This document shows, one piece after another, positions 63,154 to 64,000 of a DNA stretch of 64,000 bases; position 1 is the first letter of the stretch; every line of letters begins with the position of its first letter. A program made the position numbers and the translations under genes. The notes under the pieces were generated by a model, which was not told the DNA's origin, did no database searches, and worked only from the letters and a program-made list of their open reading frames with translations. The stretch is from Sipunculus nudus (Eukaryota; Annelida; Sipuncula; Golfingiida; Sipunculidae): the NCBI GenBank assembly GCA_026874595.1, contig CM049316.1, positions 36,341,339 to 36,405,338 of the forward strand, in the 5' to 3' direction.

Positions 63154-63607
63154 TTATTTCATAAAGCGTAAAATCCATGATGTAACTTGCTCTAAAACGC
63201 AATTAAATAACTAGAATACAATCAGCAATCATTAAACATACCATTGTAAGAATATGAAATTAAAGTCCAGTTGACTAAAATATTACATTCAGAAGCTTAC
63301 AGTATTAAATAAGACCTATAAAAGTTATTATATTGTAAAAGTTATTATTACAATGTAATTATATATGGCGAATGTTTGAAGGCAGGTGCCAGCCAAATTC
63401 CATTTATAAATGCTGTCAGGCAGACAAACTTCAAACTAATGAACAGAGAAAATTTCCGTAATTTTTTTTTCTCTTCAAGAAGGTATGTACGCGTAAAATA
63501 ATATATGTATCAAATAGCTCTCTGCAGGTCTTTGAAGTATATCAAAAAATTACTTTACCTTTTCCGTTCGTTTGCTGTCCTTCCGGGTGTAATAATGTCG
63601 CCACCAT
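36510..63607 (-). CDS. RGS22: RGS22-like multi-RGS-domain protein, complete gene, 20 coding exons
   Basis: Joined exons: 63607-63559, 62808-62726, 62081-62004, 61755-61605, 60896-60633, 60133-59861, 58319-58080, 57062-56833, 55501-55001, 54494-54432, 54022-53860, 52669-52562, 50140-49939, 46883-46699, 45939-45780, 43582-43247, 41189-41051, 40676-40552, 38490-38357, 36868-36510. All introns are GT-AG, all phases agree, total 3843 nt = 1280 aa plus TAG. Segment order and length match vertebrate RGS22 as I remember it (about 1260 aa): VDYF/FLNLP N-terminus, FLESD segment, RGS-like region about 121-265, acidic linker, RGS-like region about 500-640, Arg-rich helix, canonical RGS about 803-915, RGS-like domain about 952-1117. 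RGS domains bind and usually accelerate GTP hydrolysis on G-alpha subunits; mammalian RGS22 is testis-enriched and binds G-alpha-12/13/11. GAP activity here is inference. Introns range from about 250 bp to 3 kb and carry many transposons. Confidence 0.93.
37370..38297 (+). repeat. Tandem array in RGS22 intron 19, ~150-bp diverged units
   Basis: 'tggcagccatattgga..ta' followed by 'ggtctgtaatttgaca.ggc' recurs at about 37545, 37650, 37812, 37958 and 38105. Includes a poly-C run (about 37718-37734). Ends 'gatggacggacaagg' plus 'gatcactatag', the same end module as the array at 1977-3690. Confidence 0.75.
38357..38490 (-). CDS. RGS22: RGS22 exon 19
   Basis: Codons about 1117-1161: FQNERFLGITGDDDSGDADK then LKGKDPDDFMQIDLGKVKTF and NTRH. 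Acidic C-terminal linker. Acceptor TTCCAG, donor G|GTTAGT, ends phase 1. Confidence 0.87.
38770..39045 (-). mobile_element. tRNA-derived SINE-like element, copy A
   Basis: On the minus strand a tRNA-like head has GAGTTCAAATC (B-box) preceded by AAGGCGTAGAGCATAATAGG (A-box-like); the tail core is 'gcggtagacaccgggcctt'. Located in RGS22 intron 18. The core recurs in copies B-D. Confidence 0.55.
39462..39503. repeat. AAT microsatellite
   Basis: About 14 AAT units followed by GAGAGA, in intron 18. Confidence 0.95.
39590..39815 (+). mobile_element. tRNA-derived SINE-like element, copy B
   Basis: Head 'tgtggtctatgggtaggac' and 'ggggttgtcagatttc' resemble A- and B-boxes; core 'caggggcggtagacaatggg' matches copy A inverted. 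Opposite orientation to copy A, only 550 bp away. Confidence 0.5.
40552..40676 (-). CDS. RGS22: RGS22 exon 18, last RGS-like domain (end)
   Basis: Codons about 1076-1116: INVSQEMADTVLETYQQGIL, then LFHDAMMAVMPVIIHLWKR, matching the vertebrate 'IDIPVEQAQKIIEH...VFREAQMTIFGVLFKFW' block. Acceptor TTCCAG, donor AG|GTATAT. Confidence 0.91.
41051..41189 (-). CDS. RGS22: RGS22 exon 17, last RGS-like domain (middle)
   Basis: Codons about 1029-1075: YLSLCDNVRSAATSGHYKKE then ILETKAKTIVECFFNS and VQPRLQ. Corresponds to the vertebrate 'KDLCHSH...KITTIINCFINSSIPPALQ' segment. Acceptor CAATAG, donor CAG|GTAAAA, ends phase 0. Confidence 0.91.
41640..42050 (+). repeat. Unclassified dispersed repeat, copy 1 (intron 16)
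   Basis: Shares about 400 bp with 49495-49880, e.g. 'cattttccacatgttgtgac' and 'ttctaactggactgtta'. Flanked by 'aaaagagtgaaaaagag' segments in direct and inverted forms. No coding. Confidence 0.7.
42391..42412. repeat. Poly-C run
   Basis: About 22 C. Comparable G or C runs lie near 2123, 8001, 26767, 37718, 38868, 47551, 48143, 48447 and 60566. Confidence 0.9.
42624..42860. mobile_element. Harbinger-like MITE (intron 16)
   Basis: Ends 'ggccaaaaaaagaaaggtat' and, inverted, 'ggccataaataagtatgatt', with TTA on the left and TAA on the right. Inner ends 'ggttcgcgggca' / 'ggtgcctgagaatcat' match the intact copy at 62108-62444. Confidence 0.6.
43247..43582 (-). CDS. RGS22: RGS22 exon 16, last RGS-like domain (first part)
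   Basis: Codons about 917-1028. An acidic loop (DEEVSETSLTDEEEAAG) precedes FVLFRRCIHDPFTSELFREY, the start of the last RGS-like domain, then a basic stretch (LKEIRNLRGQAQGVIIAKKV) not in the human sequence as I remember it, and MNDYSFLVESDK. Acceptor TTCGCAG, donor AA|GTAAGT. Confidence 0.91.
43713..44370. mobile_element. GTCGCC-rich inverted-repeat element (intron 15)
   Basis: Both ends start GGGGCT and carry GCGACTCTAC.GGCGAC and CTGTCGCCTCATGGTCGCC in inverted orientation. The interior is a dense run of GTCGCC/GTCGTAGG words. The 248-codon open frame across it on the minus strand is a product of this composition. Flanking duplication not clear. Confidence 0.55.
44818..44951. repeat. CT and AT microsatellites
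   Basis: CT run at about 44815-44832, then AT tracts to 44951, bordering the MITE at 45018. Another AT tract lies at 45318-45362 on its other side. Confidence 0.9.
45018..45300. mobile_element. Palindromic MITE flanked by TTAA (piggyBac-like)
   Basis: Terminal inverted repeats of about 60 bp, e.g. 'ggagcatcgtgttattactc' left and its complement right, and 'cgttgccggtatcggca' at the inner edge. TTAA flanks at 45014-45017 and 45301-45304. TTAA target sites are typical of piggyBac; the terminal bases themselves are not the classical piggyBac ones, so the superfamily is tentative. Confidence 0.65.
45780..45939 (-). CDS. RGS22: RGS22 exon 15, canonical RGS domain (second half)
   Basis: Codons about 864-916: DNRILNFYSHQNLDFYLLNC then VVKEIPNMQKVTLSML and TYIIRCVEEKW. 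The acceptor GGCTAG|AC at 45940 was chosen because the earlier TTTTAAG acceptor would read into a TAG in the incoming phase. The donor TG|GTCAGT is required by the phase of exon 16. Confidence 0.86.
46342..46566. mobile_element. Diverged Harbinger-like MITE (intron 14)
   Basis: 'ggtttctcgggca' left and 'tgcctgagaaactaat' plus 'taggcc' right match the terminal repeats of the 62108-62444 element. Confidence 0.5.
46699..46883 (-). CDS. RGS22: RGS22 exon 14, canonical RGS domain (first half)
   Basis: Codons about 802-863: HFTDLLRCSIHLEYLKRFLV, then PLLFWIAVEDLKKTKDP and AYIVRKYFNKQ. The F..LL......YL.RFL....E.PLLFWIAVED pattern is the textbook RGS signature, with the FW core at 832-833. Acceptor TTTCAG, donor G|GTCAGC, phase 2 in, phase 1 out. 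Confidence 0.94.
47079..47200. repeat. Long inverted repeat (47-50 bp arms)
   Basis: Arms 47079-47127 and 47151-47200 are near-perfect reverse complements, both containing 'gctcgaacatttctttcgag', with a loop of about 23 bp. The arm sequence is the inner segment of the Harbinger-like MITE family, here duplicated head to head. Confidence 0.75.
47660..47855 (-). mobile_element. tRNA-derived SINE-like element, copy C (intron 13)
   Basis: Core 'gcaggtgtgctagacacc' and 'gggaatgattaaacaccc' on the minus strand match copies A, B and D. Confidence 0.5.
48086..48488 (-). mobile_element. hAT-like MITE with 8-bp target duplication (intron 13)
   Basis: Flanked by CTGGTGAG (48078-48085) and CTGGTGAA (48489-48496). 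Termini CAGGTGCGCCAATACAGG and, inverted, CAATGGCGTCATTTTACC. The interior is the reverse complement of the repeats at 7786 and 26619 and holds G/C runs and an AT tract. No coding. Confidence 0.65.
48590..48835 (+). mobile_element. tRNA-derived SINE-like element, copy D (intron 13)
   Basis: Head contains GCGATCGAATCTC (B-box-like); core 'caggtgcggtagaaactggg' matches the other copies. Confidence 0.5.
49495..49880 (+). repeat. Unclassified dispersed repeat, copy 2 (intron 13)
   Basis: Same orientation as 41640-42050, sharing 'gcattttccacacgttgtga' and 'ttctaactggactgtta'. Includes an inner inverted pair cctgcatg/catgcagg. Lies about 60 bp from the exon 13 donor. Confidence 0.7.
49939..50140 (-). 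CDS. RGS22: RGS22 exon 13, Arg/Glu-rich helix
   Basis: Codons about 735-801. LEFLLEEERNRQERIRARQR then REAKERERRRRRMQQ is a long charged helix with an Arg run that could act as a nuclear localisation signal; it leads into RRNGAWVYRPPKPK, just before the canonical RGS domain. Acceptor TGTACAG, donor AA|GTATGA, ends phase 2. A dispersed repeat (49495-49880) ends about 60 bp downstream of this donor. Confidence 0.9.
50540..50903. repeat. Inverted repeat rich in GCATACG (intron 12)
   Basis: Arms 50541-50581 and 50856-50901 are inverted (both carry 'gtgcgtatg' and 'tatgcagctag'). The span is alternating-purine/pyrimidine-rich (GTATGC/CATACG). Possible MITE remnant. Confidence 0.5.
51940..52070 (+). 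repeat. GAGTCC hexanucleotide repeat, first block (intron 12)
   Basis: Irregular 'gagtccgagtccaagtc' units; a second block lies at 52425-52505. Translates as Ser-rich peptide by composition only. Confidence 0.7.
52562..52669 (-). CDS. RGS22: RGS22 exon 12
   Basis: Codons about 699-734: an acidic segment (EPSEFDPDDDKGS) followed by a basic one (VKQIIKVKR). Acceptor TATTACAG, donor A|GTACGT. Linker before the Arg-rich helix. Confidence 0.85.
52767..52920. repeat. 34-bp tandem repeat, about four units (intron 11)
   Basis: Unit starts 'attccaatatattacaatgt' and ends 'attatctataacat'. More degenerate 'aatgtattatctacat' units continue to about 53300. Confidence 0.85.
53860..54022 (-). CDS. RGS22: RGS22 exon 11
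   Basis: Codons about 645-698: LISKDQRGDLDFLMGIQPEL, then DINDFFDTLFSFASREEK and a hydrophobic patch ending DVCGI. Acceptor TTCCAG, donor G|GTGCGT, ends phase 1. Confidence 0.86.
54432..54494 (-). CDS. RGS22: RGS22 exon 10
   Basis: 21 codons (about 624-644): RLKASYVTFWKNDQVSFTKS A. End of the second RGS-like region. Acceptor TCTTTCAG, donor GTGAGT, phase 0. Confidence 0.88.
55001..55501 (-). CDS. RGS22: RGS22 exon 9, second RGS-like region
   Basis: Longest exon, 167 codons (about 457-623). A Pro/Ser-rich start (APPSRSSVILPPINGAESP) leads into VLSDFMAGNPFRFFLANKIG, corresponding to the vertebrate 'LLQSLYVENRAGFFFTKFCE' block, then YLLRDYFAESTITMVLPPGL and a helix ending LLRHAQEFMFQ. The domain is RGS-like by position and helix pattern but lacks an obvious FW.a.e motif. 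Acceptor TTTCAG, donor CAG|GTGAGT. Confidence 0.9.
55996..56046. repeat. Small hairpin in intron 8
   Basis: 'gcagcggttacact' pairs with 'agtgtataaccgctgc' around a loop of about 20-25 nt. Could be incidental. Confidence 0.35.
56833..57062 (-). CDS. RGS22: RGS22 exon 8, charged linker
   Basis: Codons about 380-456: QHDALVAAINKSKRDVSQAR then a Lys/Glu/Gln-rich segment (LTEENLKKLTDEKQQEEEG), probably helical, and FDLKLPSIMNQKGMKNIK. Acceptor TTCTCCAG, donor AAG|GTAAAA, ends phase 0. Confidence 0.87.
58080..58319 (-). CDS. RGS22: RGS22 exon 7, acidic linker
   Basis: Codons about 300-379. Begins basic (YNPQVRRGRAGASWRAMFPK) and ends strongly acidic (DLEVDSSDSEWSSDEEDDAP), giving several S-x-x-E/D contexts typical of casein kinase 2 sites. 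Acceptor TTTCAG, donor A|GTAGGA, phase 1 at both ends. Low conservation expected; no fold assigned. Confidence 0.85.
58400..59860. other. RGS22 intron 6
   Basis: About 1.5 kb, AT-rich, with a short AC run near 58740. No other element recognised. Introns 7, 8, 9 and 10 are likewise without clear elements apart from the hairpin listed. Confidence 0.5.
59861..60133 (-). CDS. RGS22: RGS22 exon 6
   Basis: Codons about 209-299. An acidic/serine loop (GSDDASSTSSEAS) is followed by LNPDLLTRLQEQVLQVLRMY, which resembles the C-terminal helices of the first RGS-like region, then a linker rich in charged residues. Acceptor TCTGCAG, donor G|GTTAGT (weaker than consensus but phase-correct). Confidence 0.88.
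60566..60589. repeat. Poly-C run next to exon 5 donor (intron 5)
   Basis: About 24 C on the plus strand, so poly-G in the pre-mRNA about 45 nt after the exon 5 donor. Confidence 0.9.
60633..60896 (-). CDS. RGS22: RGS22 exon 5, first RGS-like region
   Basis: Codons about 121-208. An RGS-like helical block includes MQNFRRYLAGSPGETLFKFW and IDVKKFHRTPLEDAGVRF; F..YL....E.LFKFWIDVK has the spacing of RGS helices 3-5. Acceptor TTATCAG, donor G|GTAGGA, phase 1 at both ends. The stretch of intron before it, about 700 bp, is mostly ATT/AAT repeat. Confidence 0.92.
61230..61435. repeat. AAT then ATT microsatellites (intron 4)
   Basis: AATAAT block near 61230-61269, ATC/ATT blocks, then a long ATT run at about 61341-61432. 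Confidence 0.95.
61605..61755 (-). CDS. RGS22: RGS22 exon 4
   Basis: Codons about 71-120. Contains KKLICWLLEKRVPYFLESDL, matching the conserved 'WIKKERLPAFLESD' region of vertebrate RGS22. Intron 3 is only about 250 bp. Acceptor CCACCAG, donor G|GTAGGA, ends phase 1. About 65 residues lying between exons 3 and 4 in the human protein, as I recall it, are absent here. Confidence 0.91.
62004..62081 (-). CDS. RGS22: RGS22 exon 3
   Basis: 26 codons (about 45-70): VFSQKILYKFSEQDFEF then EPPIRRTKY. It continues the conserved 'LPVFS' segment. Acceptor TTTCAG, donor GTAAGA, phase 0 at both ends. Confidence 0.9.
62108..62444. mobile_element. Intact Harbinger-like MITE with TTA duplication (intron 2)
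   Basis: 337 bp. Ends GGCCCAAAAAAATTAAAGGT and, inverted, GGCCAAAATAAAAAAAAGTT; terminal repeats run about 36 bp to 'ggttctcaggcac'. Flanked by TTA (62105-62107 and 62445-62447). GGCC-type ends with TWA target sites are typical of PIF/Harbinger. Interior carries 'gctccgacatttctttcaag', shared with the other copies. No coding. Confidence 0.75.
62726..62808 (-). CDS. RGS22: RGS22 exon 2
   Basis: Codons about 17-44, reading ETLTQDELAELLGNRV then FVDYFNLFLNLP. The VDYFN.FL.LP motif is the most recognisable N-terminal signature of RGS22. Acceptor TTTCAG, donor G|GTAAG, ends phase 0. Confidence 0.92.
63102..63153. repeat. AT then AAT microsatellite (intron 1)
   Basis: TATA tract running into AATAAT units. 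Confidence 0.95.
63559..63607 (-). CDS. RGS22: RGS22 exon 1 (start codon)
   Basis: Encodes MVATLLHPEGQQTNGK and leaves phase 1 at a GTAAAG donor. This ATG was chosen because the distance from it to the conserved VDYF motif (about 30 residues) is like that of vertebrate RGS22. The frame stays open upstream for at least 45 nt but I saw no in-frame ATG there. A purine at -3 and G at +4 give a good initiation context. Confidence 0.82.
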
Positions 63608-63790
63608 TTTGGCGGAATCCCTGAGATACTGGTATAAAATGGTCGGTTTACAGCGCGCCAAAAACTAACCCGCTCGACAGGCGGTGACCAAACGACACGA
63701 GGTGAGCGCGGGCTGTCATGACGACCACCATATTGATGACGTAATTTGTCTATCGCGCCTCCACCCCGGTGTCGTGCGGGCTATTCATAC
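63570..63790 (-). promoter_or_regulatory. CpG-rich promoter region of RGS22 with X-box-like motif
   Basis: Surrounding DNA is AT-rich, but these 220 bp are visibly rich in CG dinucleotides and span exon 1 and its upstream side. They include GCTGTCATGACGAC at 63712-63725, which fits the RFX X-box consensus RYYNYY-N2-RRNRAC, and a CRE-like TGACGTAA at 63735-63742. A forkhead-type TGTTTAC sits at 63932-63938. No TATA box on the minus strand was seen. Promoter role is inferred from position; the start site cannot be read from sequence. Confidence 0.5.
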
Positions 63791-64000
63791 TTTCGTTGTC
63801 TGTTAGCGTGTTTATTACATACACGTCAGTGTATACCAATTACCATCTAAATGTATATTTACTTTCAATTAAATTAATACGTCATTAACAGGCAATATTA
63901 ATATATTATTTATTAACGCGAATGAGTTCCGTGTTTACAAACGTACACACAAACTTAGCATTAGCCTATGTGCGCTTATAACTATAGGTTATAGGTAAAT
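63791..64000. other. Sequence upstream of RGS22
   Basis: AT-rich, no gene visible; contains a forkhead-type motif TGTTTAC at 63932-63938. Confidence 0.4.

Overview
The window is animal nuclear DNA: AT-rich, intron-rich, loaded with microsatellites, homopolymer runs and small transposons. Repeat style (several unrelated short inverted-repeat elements, tandem arrays ending in a 'gacggacaagg' module, a tRNA-like SINE family) and the protein content suggest a lophotrochozoan, most likely a bivalve mollusc. That taxonomic call is inference.

Right half (about 36.3-63.7 kb, minus strand): one complete gene, an RGS22-type multi-RGS protein. I read 20 coding exons, all with GT/AG borders and all phase-compatible, from an ATG at 63607 to a TAG at 36510. 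They total 3843 nt, or 1280 residues, close to mammalian RGS22 (about 1260). Every exon was assigned by translating the minus strand and checking splice phase. The segments follow the order I remember for vertebrate RGS22: N-terminal VDYF/FLNLP segment, FLESD segment, a first RGS-like region, an acidic linker, a second RGS-like region, an Arg-rich helix, the canonical RGS domain (LLFWIAVEDLKK) and a last RGS-like domain. Upstream of exon 1 is a CpG-rich stretch with an RFX X-box-like motif and a CRE-like motif, which would fit a cilium/flagellum gene. A polyadenylation signal lies about 160 nt past the stop.

Left end (about 1.17-10.3 kb, minus strand): the 5' part of a second gene that runs off the left edge. 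A short exon encodes MGNKDSKTKRSSS (an N-myristoylation-type start) and joins in phase to a 96-residue Ser/Arg/Lys-rich exon at 1171-1457. I do not recognise the family.

10.3-36.3 kb: no host gene I can support. It holds a decayed LINE reverse transcriptase (34.5-35.5 kb), a hAT-like element with a near-perfect 8-bp target duplication (31.26-32.24 kb), a pogo/Tigger-like element with TA flanks (33.68-34.36 kb), a tandem array with four perfect AGGTCAnnnTGACCT palindromes (16.1-17.0 kb) and a cluster of five CACGTG sites (20.8-20.9 kb).

RGS22 introns carry many short mobile elements: Harbinger-like MITEs with TTA flanks, a TTAA-flanked palindromic MITE, a second hAT-like MITE with an 8-bp duplication, a GTCGCC-rich inverted-repeat element, four copies of a tRNA-like SINE in both orientations, and a 370-400 bp unclassified repeat in two copies. 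I saw no prokaryotic-type system, CRISPR array, rRNA or convincing intact tRNA. The unusual content is gene architecture plus a diverse set of non-autonomous transposons.
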